Of a stretch of DNA of 46,054 nt, positions 1-7,811 are shown in pieces. The stretch lies in the NCBI GenBank assembly GCA_015256945.1, contig JABZLB010000023.1:1-46054 (forward strand), read 5' to 3'. This DNA is from Prevotellaceae bacterium. GTDB lineage: Bacteria; Bacteroidota; Bacteroidia; Bacteroidales; Bacteroidaceae. Every line of letters starts with the position of its first letter. Position 1 is the first letter of the stretch. The position numbers and the translations under genes were made by a program. The notes under the pieces were generated by a model. That model searched no databases and was not told the origin of the DNA. It worked only from the letters and a program-made list of their open reading frames with translations.

Positions 1-52
1 GCTGTATTACTGGTGTTTAGTTGGACAAAATTACAAAAAATCTACAAATAAG

Positions 53-85
53 TTTCCTGCCTTTCGCCTTTTTCTTTTATTTTTG
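53..85 (+). promoter_or_regulatory. Promoter of ispE
   Basis: A TTTC box (53-56), a 21-nt spacer and TATTTTTG (78-85) fit the Bacteroidetes sigma-ABfr pattern (TTTG, 19-21 nt, TAnnTTTG). The ispE start lies 27 nt downstream, so the leader would be about 20 nt. Pattern match only. Confidence 0.5.
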
Positions 86-112
86 CAATAGTTTTTATTA
101 TCTGTTTACGAT

Positions 113-952
113 ATGCTGACATTTCCCTGTGCCAAGATTAATCTTGGACTTAACATCACATCCGAACGCGAGGATGGCTATCACAACTTAGAAACTGTAT
201 TTTTTCCTGTTCCCATTACTGATGCTTTGGAGGTAAAACTCATGCACAACGATTTTCCTTCATACGAACCTTGCGACCTGAAAATTACGGGAAATGCTGT
301 CGATTGTGACGAACAGAACAACCTTGTAGTAAAGGCTTACAAGCTGTTGGCACAAGATTTCAGTCTTCCACGCGTCCATACCCATTTGGTAAAACGTATA
401 CCTATGCAGGCAGGATTGGGCGGAGGGTCGGCCGATGGTGCTTTTATGATTCGGCTTCTTGACGAGCGTTTCCGACTGAATATGGGCATAGCTGAGATGG
501 AACGCTATGCAAGTCGTCTGGGATCCGACTGTGCTTTTTTTATCACTGCTGAACCATCATTCGGCACCGGCCGCGGAGAGGTGCTCGAACCCGTACAGAT
601 TGTGGAGAACAATTTGCAGGCATTCTATATCGTTATCGTCAAACCCGCCGTGGCTGTATCTACTCGTGAAGCTTTCAAACAAATTGTTTGCCGGCACCCC
701 GAGCACTGTTGCCGCGACATTATACGTCAGCCTGTTGAAACATGGAAAGCGATGCTGGCCAACGATTTCGAAGTTCCTGCCTTCAAACAACGCCCTGAAC
801 TGGCCGCCATTAAACAGCAATTGTACAATCTTGGCGCCGTTTATGCCCAGATGAGTGGCAGTGGAAGTGCTTTCTTCGGCCTTTTCCGCAGAGAGCCTCA
901 GCAGGTAAAAGAAACTTTTCCCGGTTGTTTTACCTTTACCTCAAAGCTATAA
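113..952 (+). CDS. ispE: 4-diphosphocytidyl-2-C-methyl-D-erythritol kinase
   Basis: This GHMP-family kinase phosphorylates the 2-hydroxyl of CDP-methylerythritol with ATP, a cytosolic step of the MEP (non-mevalonate) isoprenoid pathway. At 279 aa it has the usual family length. The substrate-side motif AKINLGL is at residues 7-13. The glycine-rich ATP loop PMQAGLGGGSADGA is at residues 97-110. The C-terminal GHMP motif MSGSGSAFFGLF is near residue 247. A TAnnTTTG promoter sits just upstream, and the next gene is convergent, so ispE appears to be transcribed alone. The 3' end is only 23 nt from maf and no strong terminator is visible there. Assignment is secure. Confidence 0.96.
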   Translation: MLTFPCAKINLGLNITSEREDGYHNLETVFFPVPITDALEVKLMHNDFPSYEPCDLKITGNAVDCDEQNNLVVKAYKLLAQDFSLPRVHTHLVKRIPMQAGLGGGSADGAFMIRLLDERFRLNMGIAEMERYASRLGSDCAFFITAEPSFGTGRGEVLEPVQIVENNLQAFYIVIVKPAVAVSTREAFKQIVCRHPEHCCRDIIRQPVETWKAMLANDFEVPAFKQRPELAAIKQQLYNLGAVYAQMSGSGSAFFGLFRREPQQVKETFPGCFTFTSKL

Positions 953-975
953 TTATCCACCTTCACCACTATTAT

Positions 976-1542
976 CTATAAGGCTCCGAGCTTTTTCAGC
1001 TCGGCATATACACGGTGTACAGGCAAACCTACCACATTAAAGTAGCTGCCCTTAATGGCTGTAACGCCCACCAGACCAATCCACTCCTGTATACCATACG
1101 CCCCGGCCTTGTCTAAAGGGCGGTATTTTTCAACATAGAATTTTATTTCATCGTCGGTTAATTCTGCAAAAGTTACGTCAGTTATATCTGAAAAGGTAAC
1201 CTGCCTTTCGGTTGTAGTGAGACACACACCCGTAATAACCTGATGTGTTTTTCCACTCAGGCGTCGCAGCATCTGCATGGCTTCGTGCTCATTGTGCGGT
1301 TTACCCATAATATCATTATCCAATACAACAACCGTATCAGCAGTGAGCAGCACCTCACCTTTGGCCACCATATATGCTCCAGCCTTCTCACAAGCAATAT
1401 ACTGTGGCACTTTTTCTGTGGGCATATTCTCAGGATAGCTTTCGTCAATACCTTCTATAACACGAACCTCAAAGTTGACATCCAGCTCTCTCAGCAACTC
1501 TTTGCGTCGCGGAGAATTGCTCGACAGTATAATCTTCATCAT
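976..1542 (-). CDS. maf: Maf-family nucleoside triphosphate pyrophosphatase
   Basis: Maf proteins hydrolyse non-canonical or modified nucleoside triphosphates (dTTP, UTP or m7GTP depending on subgroup) and have been linked to septum inhibition. The 188-aa protein opens with the family signature SSNSPRRKELL at residues 7-17. LTADTVVVLDN carries the catalytic acidic residue, and KAGAYGIQEW is the conserved C-terminal segment. The subgroup (YhdE/dTTPase or YceF) cannot be fixed by eye, although the QxxW-containing segment favours the dTTP/UTP pyrophosphatase type. It lies 63 nt downstream of kdsC on the same strand and is probably co-transcribed with kdsC and perhaps the nitroreductase gene. Confidence 0.93.
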   Translation of the reverse strand: MMKIILSSNSPRRKELLRELDVNFEVRVIEGIDESYPENMPTEKVPQYIACEKAGAYMVAKGEVLLTADTVVVLDNDIMGKPHNEHEAMQMLRRLSGKTHQVITGVCLTTTERQVTFSDITDVTFAELTDDEIKFYVEKYRPLDKAGAYGIQEWIGLVGVTAIKGSYFNVVGLPVHRVYAELKKLGAL

Positions 1543-1605
1543 TGTTTCTATTATCCTTTATATAAACCTGTGTATCCTCTGTCATCAGTTTTATCCTTCT
1601 GTTAT

Positions 1606-2124
1606 TTACCAGCCAAAGGCCTTTGCGTTGCTAAGCCAGTGGCCCTGTGCCTTTAAAACCTGTTCCAAAACATCACGGGCACAGCCTGTTCCTCCTTTAT
1701 ATTGCGACACATACAGCGATATGGCCTTTATGTCAGCACAAGCATCGGCCGGGCAACACGGGCATCCAGCTCGCTTCATAATCTCATAATCGGGAATATC
1801 ATCGCCCATATACATAATTTCATCATCGGTAAGAGCATGGCGTTGCTTAAATTTTTCGTATACCTCTATTTTTACAGCACACTTCAAATATATGTCTTCC
1901 ACACCCAGATAAGCATAGCGTTTGCGAATGTCTTCAGAACTACCTCCAGTTATAATGGCGCATTTCAGCCCCATTTTCTCCGCCAGTTGTATGGCATAGC
2001 CGTCTTTGATATTCAGCGTACGCACGGGCATTCCCTCGCTGTCCATGCTAACTGTGGAGGCCGAAAGCACGCCGTCAACATCAAAGACAACAGCTTTTAT
2101 ACGGCTTAAATCATAGTTTATCAT
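1606..2124 (-). CDS. kdsC: 3-deoxy-D-manno-octulosonate 8-phosphate phosphatase (KdsC-type HAD)
   Basis: KdsC removes phosphate from KDO-8-phosphate to give KDO for the inner core of lipopolysaccharide. The 172-aa length matches the compact, cap-less KdsC subfamily, which acts as a tetramer. HAD motif I is VFDVDGVL with nucleophile D15 and general acid D17. Motif II is IITGGSS. Motif IV is GDDIPDYE near residues 107-114. The C-terminal GGTGCARDV segment resembles the GGxGAVRE loop of KdsC that reaches into a neighbouring active site. It ends 63 nt before maf and starts 9 nt after the nitroreductase stop, suggesting one transcript. A general HAD phosphatase role is the alternative, but the fit to KdsC is good. 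Confidence 0.9.
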   Translation of the reverse strand: MINYDLSRIKAVVFDVDGVLSASTVSMDSEGMPVRTLNIKDGYAIQLAEKMGLKCAIITGGSSEDIRKRYAYLGVEDIYLKCAVKIEVYEKFKQRHALTDDEIMYMGDDIPDYEIMKRAGCPCCPADACADIKAISLYVSQYKGGTGCARDVLEQVLKAQGHWLSNAKAFGW

Positions 2125-2133
2125 AGCCTCGGC

Positions 2134-2658
2134 TTAGTCTTTTATCATCACATTTTCCCATTTCAAACGGTCTTCATTCTGCAAAGGACGCTCATCAGCA
2201 GGGTGACCTATGGCCAGCACGCACAGGACTTTCATTTCTTCGGGCAGCGACAGTATGCCGTGAATGATGTCGTCAGCACTCGTTCCATCTGATAATCCAC
2301 GACCACGCATCTGTATCCAGCAGCTTCCAAGCCCCAGTTCTTCAGCCTGATACTGCATGGTGACAGCGGCAATACTGCCATCTTCAATCCAGCATTCGTC
2401 CTCATCGGGATTACCCAGCACAACGATGGCTAAAGGTGCACCCGACAAAAAAGCGGCCCCACTGTTCTTAGCCTCGCTCATTTTTTCAATATCTGTTTTG
2501 TTATCAACCACTACAAACCGCCAGGCTCTGGAGTTTTTTGCCGTAGGCGACATCAATGCTGCACGCAGAATAAGCTGTACATCTTCAGCATCAACTTGCT
2601 GATTGGTAAACTTGCGATGGCTGCGGCGCTGCTGGACAAGGGCTTTAAAGTGTTCCAT
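2134..2658 (-). CDS. Nitroreductase-family FMN oxidoreductase
   Basis: The predicted 174-aa protein is a nitroreductase-fold flavoenzyme, expected to bind FMN and reduce nitro or quinone-like compounds with NAD(P)H. The physiological substrate is unknown. The N-terminal RRSHRKF stretch is the typical FMN-phosphate-binding region. The middle carries SPTAKNSRAWRFVVV, and the C-terminal part holds the IGHPADE motif. The open frame extends 22 codons further upstream to an ATG at 2724, but two TATCTTTG promoter boxes (2714-2721 and 2733-2740) fall at or before that extension. The conserved domain begins at MEHFKALVQQRRS, so I place the start at 2658. Probably first gene of a nitroreductase-kdsC-maf unit. 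Confidence 0.88.
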   Translation of the reverse strand: MEHFKALVQQRRSHRKFTNQQVDAEDVQLILRAALMSPTAKNSRAWRFVVVDNKTDIEKMSEAKNSGAAFLSGAPLAIVVLGNPDEDECWIEDGSIAAVTMQYQAEELGLGSCWIQMRGRGLSDGTSADDIIHGILSLPEEMKVLCVLAIGHPADERPLQNEDRLKWENVMIKD

Positions 2659-2713
2659 AAACTTTTTATACAAATTAAATTCAATTACAATTCTGTTATT
2701 ATTTACACACGGG

Positions 2714-2744
2714 CAAAGATACAAAAAAACATCAAAGATACAAG
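2714..2744 (-). promoter_or_regulatory. Promoter of the nitroreductase gene
   Basis: On the minus strand a CTTG box (2741-2744), a 19-nt spacer and TATCTTTG (2714-2721) match the Bacteroidetes promoter pattern. A second TATCTTTG is at 2733-2740. The site supports the downstream start at 2658 rather than 2724. Confidence 0.55.
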
Positions 2745-2871
2745 TTACAGTTACCGGCTTTCTTCGTTCGTGCTGAAGCCGGCAACAGCTTACGCCTGTA
2801 TAACCGAAACAATATTCCCTGTTCTTGCCACACTGGCAGCAATAAGTATGCGGTATTGCTGCATAACGTTT

Positions 2872-2962
2872 GTTGTACGGCGGCCGTCAGCAACGCTGTT
2901 GACGGCCGTCAAACCTGTTGTACGACGGTCGCCGTACGCGCTGCTGACGGCTGCCGTACAAC
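2872..2962. repeat. GC-rich palindromic repeat cluster, copy A
   Basis: This intergenic block between the divergent nitroreductase and FemAB-like genes is strongly GC-rich in an AT-rich setting. Outer arms GTTGTACGGC (2872-2881) and GCCGTACAAC (2953-2962) are exact inverted copies. Inside are nested inverted repeats built on GACGGCCGTC. The 28 bp at 2924-2951 match, in inverse orientation, 12464-12491 at 27 of 28 positions. The rest of the 495-bp gap holds only promoter boxes and a short hairpin (CCGGCTT 2754-2760 / AAGCCGG 2776-2782). Confidence 0.85.
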
Positions 2963-3110
2963 GAACCTAAAACCGTAATTACAGTAACAGCTGCACGAAA
3001 ACCTTTTACATTATCATCAGCAAACAGGCAGAACGAGGCTATAATCATTCTTGCCTTATGTGGCTAGGAAACTACCTCATGCGATACAAATAACATAAAA
3101 AACATGCCCG

Positions 3111-3146
3111 TAAAACGTATATACGTTTTATTTTTTATTATCTTTG
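3111..3146 (+). promoter_or_regulatory. Palindrome-overlapped promoter of the FemAB-like gene
   Basis: Positions 3111-3130 form a perfect 20-bp palindrome (TAAAACGTAT and its complement). The -7 box TATCTTTG follows at 3139-3146, only 7 nt before the ATG at 3154. The palindrome therefore covers the expected -33 region. It could be an operator. With the T-rich tract after it, it could also act as a terminator for upstream transcripts. The mRNA would be nearly leaderless. Confidence 0.5.
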
Positions 3147-3153
3147 TCACAGT

Positions 3154-4128
3154 ATGGCATACCATATCACCATATATTCGAAAGGAGAGACGTTGCCACC
3201 AATGACCTGCAACAACTTTTTCCACAGTGCCGAGCTATTCCATATTGTTGAGAATACACCTGCCGAGGCACCTTATATGGCCGTTGCCACAAACGAAGAC
3301 GGGCACGTATGCGCACACATGCTGGCCATTACACGCCGGAAAGGTTCGCTACTGCCACCCTATCTGTATATGCAAGGGCGAGTTTATGGCGAAGGCGAGT
3401 ATGACGATGGCGTTGACCGTGAGCTGATTTTCGGACAGCTATTACATGCCATTACGCGTAAACTGCGACGCCGGTTGTGCCTTTATATTGAGTTTAGTGA
3501 CCTGTCACGTAAAATGTTCGGATACAAATTGTTCCGCCATGAAGGCTATTTCCCCATCAATTGGCAGGAGGTTCATAACTCGCTTCACACAATGTCGCCC
3601 GAGAAGCGCATTTCAGAAAGAATGAAAAAGCGTATAGAACACGTATACCGTCTTGGCGTTGAGACGCGTCCGGCAGCCAATATTGAAGAGGTAAAAGGGT
3701 TCTACAAGCTGCTGCGTGCCTTCTATAAGATGAAGATAAGGCGACTTATTCCTCCCGAAGAACAAGTGAAACAGCTTTACGAAAGCAACAACGGGCAGGT
3801 ATTTGTAACACTATTTCGAAACAGAGTTATTGGCGGATGCCTGTGCGTTTGCAGCGAAGGTAACGTATATTTATGGTATCTGGCTGCCCGCCGTAAGACC
3901 TATGCCCCCCTACATCCCAACCTCATGACAATATGGCAAGCCCTGAACTGGTCGTGGAAACAAGGGTATGCTCATCTTTATTTCCTCGATGCAGGACTGC
4001 CTCTGCCCCACAACCGGCTGCGCGACTTTATATTAACCTTCGGCGGAAAGCCCGTAGCCCGGTACCGTTGGTTTCTGCTAACCATAGGCTGGATGAACAG
4101 TTTGCTTAAGAAAATTTACAGGGAATAA
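3154..4128 (+). CDS. FemAB/GNAT-fold acyltransferase-like protein
   Basis: A 324-aa protein that reads as a FemAB-like or BioF2-like member of the GNAT superfamily, two tandem acyl-transferase folds. Visible support is the pattern FYKLLRAFYKMKIRRLIPPEEQV followed by a strand-rich segment with GGCLCV and VYLWYLAARRKTY (residues about 225-255). PNLMTIWQALNWSWKQGYAHLYFLDAG comes next, the usual late segment of such proteins ending in a G.KPVARYRW stretch. Relatives add amino acids to peptidoglycan or modify exopolysaccharide, but the substrate here cannot be read from sequence. The N-terminal half is less conserved. It is monocistronic, with 337 bp before ftsE. Function inferred at superfamily level only. 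Confidence 0.7.
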   Translation: MAYHITIYSKGETLPPMTCNNFFHSAELFHIVENTPAEAPYMAVATNEDGHVCAHMLAITRRKGSLLPPYLYMQGRVYGEGEYDDGVDRELIFGQLLHAITRKLRRRLCLYIEFSDLSRKMFGYKLFRHEGYFPINWQEVHNSLHTMSPEKRISERMKKRIEHVYRLGVETRPAANIEEVKGFYKLLRAFYKMKIRRLIPPEEQVKQLYESNNGQVFVTLFRNRVIGGCLCVCSEGNVYLWYLAARRKTYAPLHPNLMTIWQALNWSWKQGYAHLYFLDAGLPLPHNRLRDFILTFGGKPVARYRWFLLTIGWMNSLLKKIYRE

Positions 4129-4465
4129 GGAAGGCTGCGACATATCATTGATACATTGATAATATAACAACCTGTTCGTGCCTCCTGAAAGAAACTGCTA
4201 CAACAAGGTTTTCACCACAGCTTACAACCTGTATTTAAACGTGTCCGCACCCTGCAGGAACAGCTTTACCATAACTGTGTTTACAACAAGCCACAAAACA
4301 AGTTATTTATTTTCTACACTCAATATTATTATGTATATTTGCATCTAATTATGCTGCCCCTGATATTCACATGGGGCATAAGCAGAAAATATAATAAAAA
4401 GAACGCTTGCCTTTCAACCTCAGCAAGAATATGATAAGGCAACATAAAAGTTTATTGTAACCAAA
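4129..4465 (+). promoter_or_regulatory. ftsE upstream region with promoter and structured leader
   Basis: This 337-bp gap has no credible gene. A TTTT/TTTC box (4310-4314), a 19-20 nt spacer and TATATTTG (4334-4341) form a good promoter. The deduced leader of about 118 nt contains a hairpin with arms GCCCC (4356-4360) and GGGGC (4373-4377). It also holds a segment at 4406-4413 that can pair either with 4423-4427 or with 4436-4442. Nothing else stands out. Confidence 0.5.
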
Positions 4466-5182
4466 ATGTTCATCGATTATCAGAAAGTAAAGGTATATCA
4501 ACAAGACAGACTTGTTCTTGATGATGTCGATTTCCACGTAGACGAAGGCGAATTTGTATACATTATAGGAAAAGTAGGCTCAGGAAAAAGCTCACTTTTA
4601 AAAACCTTTTATTGTGAACTCGACCTGTATGAGAAAGAAATAGAGAAAGCGGAGGTGTTAGGACGCGACCTTATTAAGTTGCGACGTAAGGATATTCCAG
4701 CACTAAGACGCGAGTTAGGAATCATCTTTCAGGACTTTCAGCTTCTGCATGATCGTACAGTATGGAAGAACCTTTGCTTTGTATTGAAGGCCACAGGATG
4801 GAAAGATAAGGAGAAGATAACGCAGCGCATTGATGAGGTTCTGGAAGCCGTTGGCATGACTGACAAAAAGAATGCCATGCCCCATGAATTGTCGGGGGGT
4901 GAGCAACAGCGCGTATCCATTGCACGTGCATTGCTGAATCATCCTAAAATTATTATTGCCGACGAACCTACCGGCAACCTTGACCCTGAAACAGCAGGCA
5001 ATATTGTGAGCCTGTTACACGAAATTACATCGCAGGGAACGGCCGTAATCATGTCGACACATAATATACCCATGCTCGATGCTTACCCCGGAATAGTATA
5101 CCGTTGCAATGACGGACACATAACCGATGTGACGAACGAGTATAACCTTCTCGACCTTTCAGAAGACGGAGAAGAGCGATAA
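4466..5182 (+). CDS. ftsE: Cell-division ATP-binding protein FtsE
   Basis: FtsE is the ATPase of the FtsEX complex, which controls peptidoglycan hydrolases at the division septum from the inner membrane. The 238-aa protein has a Walker A (GKVGSGKSS, residues 35-43), Q-loop (IIFQDFQLL), ABC signature LSGGEQQRVSIARAL, Walker B IIIADEPTGNLDP and H-loop MSTHN. The full ABC core is intact. No ftsX gene lies in the window, as expected from my recollection that ftsE and ftsX are often unlinked in Bacteroidetes. The first Walker A residues (GKVG rather than GPTG) differ from proteobacterial FtsE. A lipoprotein-export-type ABC ATPase is the alternative, but the short, FtsE-like length and lack of a permease favour FtsE. 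Confidence 0.85.
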   Translation: MFIDYQKVKVYQQDRLVLDDVDFHVDEGEFVYIIGKVGSGKSSLLKTFYCELDLYEKEIEKAEVLGRDLIKLRRKDIPALRRELGIIFQDFQLLHDRTVWKNLCFVLKATGWKDKEKITQRIDEVLEAVGMTDKKNAMPHELSGGEQQRVSIARALLNHPKIIIADEPTGNLDPETAGNIVSLLHEITSQGTAVIMSTHNIPMLDAYPGIVYRCNDGHITDVTNEYNLLDLSEDGEER

Positions 5183-5208
5183 ACCCGACTAATACCTGCA
5201 TACATATT

Positions 5209-5216
5209 TAACTTTG
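5209..5216 (+). promoter_or_regulatory. Possible -7 box of the aspartate kinase gene
   Basis: TAACTTTG lies 25 nt before the aspartate kinase ATG and fits TAnnTTTG. No clear -33 box is seen at the expected distance, so this is a weaker call. Confidence 0.35.
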
Positions 5217-5241
5217 ACCACATATAAACAGCAACAACACG

Positions 5242-6558
5242 ATGAAAGTAATGAAATTTGGCGGCACTTCGGTGGGAAGTGCCAGACTAATGAAAAACGT
5301 TGCTACGCTTATAACCAACTCTGAAAAACCCGTATTCGTTGTGTTATCAGCCATGAGTGGTACAACAAACTCACTGATAGAGCTTTCCAATTACCTGAAC
5401 AAAAGTAACGCCGAAGGTGCAAACGAACTAATCGACAGGTTAGAAACGAAGTATCTCGCAGATGTAGACGAACTTTTTTCTACAAACGAATACAAGGAGA
5501 AAACCCTGAATAAACTGCAGGAAATATTCGGTTTTCTGCGTTCATTTACCAAGGGCCACTTCACGAGTTTTGAAGGACACAGCGTGGTTGCGCAAGGTGA
5601 GGTGATGTCTACTAACATGATTGCCAACTACCTTTTGGAACAAGGATATAGCACTACGCTCATAGACGCTCTGGCATTCATGCGTACTGACAAGAACGAT
5701 GAGCCGGACATGGAATACATCAAGCACCATTTAAAGGATGCCATGCAAGGCCAGGAGAATACACAAATATTCATAACCCAGGGCTTTATATGTCGTAATG
5801 CCTACGGCGAAGTGGCCAATTTGCAACGCGGTGGCTCCGATTATACGGCATCTTTAGTGGGTGTAGCTCTGGACGTTGAGGAAATACAGATATGGACCGA
5901 CATCGACGGCATGCACAATAATGACCCTCGTTTCGTAGAGAAAACAACGGCCATACATCAGCTTAATTTTGAAGAGGCGGCAGAATTGGCCTATTTTGGG
6001 GCTAAGATTCTGCATCCCACATGTATACAACCCGCCAAATTCGCGGGTATTCCAGTACGTCTTAAAAACACAATGGACCCGCAGGCCGAAGGCACTATCA
6101 TCAATAACCACCTGGCAAAAGGAAGTATTAAGGCCGTCGCTGCAAAGGATAACATTACGGCTATTAAAATAAAGTCGTCACGAATGTTGCTGGCAACGGG
6201 ATTCATGCGGAAAGTATTTGAGACCTTTGAGGCATATCAAACACCTATCGATATGATTACAACCTCGGAGGTTGGCGTATCAATGAGCATTGACAATAAC
6301 AAGCATCTTACTGAGATTGTTGACGAATTGAAGAAATACGGCACCGTAACTGTCGACACAGACATGTGTATTATATGCGTTGTTGGCGACTTAGACTGGA
6401 GCAATATCGGTTTTGAGACTCTGGCAACAGAGGCTATGAAAGACATCCCTGTGCGCATGATTTCGTACGGTGGCTCCAATTATAACATATCATTCCTTAT
6501 CAAAGAGGCCGACAAACAGAGGGCATTACAACGCCTGTCGGACACTCTTTTTAAATAA
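5242..6558 (+). CDS. lysC: Aspartate kinase
   Basis: Aspartate kinase phosphorylates L-aspartate, the first step to lysine/diaminopimelate, threonine and methionine. At 438 aa this is a monofunctional enzyme, without a fused homoserine dehydrogenase. The N-terminal KFGGTSVGSA motif is at residues 4-13. The kinase domain contains FITQGFICRN and LQRGGSDYTASL, and tandem C-terminal ACT domains begin near residue 300, implying allosteric control by an end product. lysA follows after 44 nt, so the pair probably feeds the diaminopimelate/lysine branch. I use lysC for the gene, but which amino acid inhibits it cannot be read from the sequence. Confidence 0.92.
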   Translation: MKVMKFGGTSVGSARLMKNVATLITNSEKPVFVVLSAMSGTTNSLIELSNYLNKSNAEGANELIDRLETKYLADVDELFSTNEYKEKTLNKLQEIFGFLRSFTKGHFTSFEGHSVVAQGEVMSTNMIANYLLEQGYSTTLIDALAFMRTDKNDEPDMEYIKHHLKDAMQGQENTQIFITQGFICRNAYGEVANLQRGGSDYTASLVGVALDVEEIQIWTDIDGMHNNDPRFVEKTTAIHQLNFEEAAELAYFGAKILHPTCIQPAKFAGIPVRLKNTMDPQAEGTIINNHLAKGSIKAVAAKDNITAIKIKSSRMLLATGFMRKVFETFEAYQTPIDMITTSEVGVSMSIDNNKHLTEIVDELKKYGTVTVDTDMCIICVVGDLDWSNIGFETLATEAMKDIPVRMISYGGSNYNISFLIKEADKQRALQRLSDTLFK

Positions 6559-6602
6559 ACTTGCAATAAGGTAGTGGTGTTACCACAAAAAAGGCAATAC
6601 AA

Positions 6603-7781
6603 ATGCAATACGAAAACGAGATGAAAAGCAAATTTCCCATTGATAAATTTGAGCACATCAAAACTCCTTTTTATTATTATGATACCCGGTTATTGCAAGA
6701 AACGCTGAAAACAGTCAGCACAGAAGCGGCGAAAAAAAAGAATTTTCATGTTCACTATGCCATTAAAGCAAATGCCAATCCCAAAATACTGGATATTATT
6801 GCACGTAGCGGATTAGGCGCCGATTGCGTGAGCGGAGGAGAAATTGAGGCTGCGGTCAAAGCTGGTTTTCCTGCTGATAAAATTGTATTTGCAGGCGTAG
6901 GCAAGGCCGACTGGGAAATAAATCTGGCACTCGAAGCCTCTATTTTCTGCTTCAATGTAGAAAGTATTCCCGAGCTTGAAATCATTAACGAACTGGCACA
7001 AAAAAAGAATCAGGTGGCCAATGTATGCTTTCGTATCAACCCCGACGTCGGTGCGCACACGCATGCCAATATAAAAACCGGGCTTGCTGAGAACAAATTC
7101 GGCATAGCTATGAGGGATATGCTGCCCATTATTAAGCGTGCGGAGGAGATGAAGAATATTAAATTCATCGGTCTGCATTTCCATATTGGAAGCCAGATAC
7201 TCAATATGGACGACTTTACGGCACTGTGCAATCGCATCAATGAGCTTCAAAACACACTGGAAGAACATCATATAACAGTAAGGAATATTAATGTAGGGGG
7301 CGGACTTGGCATTGATTACAACGATCCTCATGAGCATACCATCCCCGACTTTAAAGAATATTTCGACACATATTACACGCATCTTCAGCTGCGTTCCGGC
7401 CAGCAGGTACACTTTGAACTGGGGCGATCGATTGTGGCTCAGATGGGAACACTTATTACACGCACGCTATATGTAAAGCAGGGTACATACAAAAGGTTCT
7501 GCATTGTCGATGCCGGCATGACCGATTTAATACGCCCAGCCCTCTACCATGCGCACCATTCTATCGAGAATTTAAGCAGTAATGAGCCGCCGGAAGCATA
7601 TGATGTGGTAGGTCCTATTTGCGAATCGAGCGATGTTTTCGACAAAGATGTCGAGCTAAACAAGGTACATCGCGGCCACCTGATTGCCATACGGTCGGCA
7701 GGTGCCTATGGTGAGATTATGGCCTGCCAGTATAATTGCCGGCCGCTGCCAGCAGGAATTACGGCAGAGGATATTGATTAA
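6603..7781 (+). CDS. lysA: Diaminopimelate decarboxylase
   Basis: LysA decarboxylates meso-diaminopimelate to L-lysine with pyridoxal phosphate. The 392-aa protein shows the alanine-racemase-like fold IV motifs. HYAIKANANP carries the PLP lysine at K55. HFHIGSQI lies near residue 200, and a glycine-rich phosphate loop NVGGGLGIDY near residue 235. The C-terminal GPICESSDVF contributes the substrate-contacting Cys-Glu pair. Length is slightly short of the 415-420 aa of many homologs, in line with other Bacteroidetes enzymes. A second ATG six codons downstream (6621) is also possible. It is in a run with the upstream aspartate kinase, and the next gene starts 30 nt after its stop. Confidence 0.94.
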   Translation: MQYENEMKSKFPIDKFEHIKTPFYYYDTRLLQETLKTVSTEAAKKKNFHVHYAIKANANPKILDIIARSGLGADCVSGGEIEAAVKAGFPADKIVFAGVGKADWEINLALEASIFCFNVESIPELEIINELAQKKNQVANVCFRINPDVGAHTHANIKTGLAENKFGIAMRDMLPIIKRAEEMKNIKFIGLHFHIGSQILNMDDFTALCNRINELQNTLEEHHITVRNINVGGGLGIDYNDPHEHTIPDFKEYFDTYYTHLQLRSGQQVHFELGRSIVAQMGTLITRTLYVKQGTYKRFCIVDAGMTDLIRPALYHAHHSIENLSSNEPPEAYDVVGPICESSDVFDKDVELNKVHRGHLIAIRSAGAYGEIMACQYNCRPLPAGITAEDID

Positions 7782-7811
7782 ACCATTATATTATAGCTTT
7801 TTACAAGTTAA

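Noticed and set aside
1702..2109. 135-codon plus-strand frame inside kdsC
   Set aside because: Antisense shadow of kdsC, whose HAD motifs are clear.
2596..2970. 124-codon plus-strand frame across the repeat cluster
   Set aside because: It overlaps the nitroreductase gene start and runs into a palindromic repeat. Composition is repeat-driven and no family is recognisable.
6813..7412. 199-codon minus-strand frame inside lysA
   Set aside because: Antisense shadow of a well-supported lysA gene, with no domain or promoter support.
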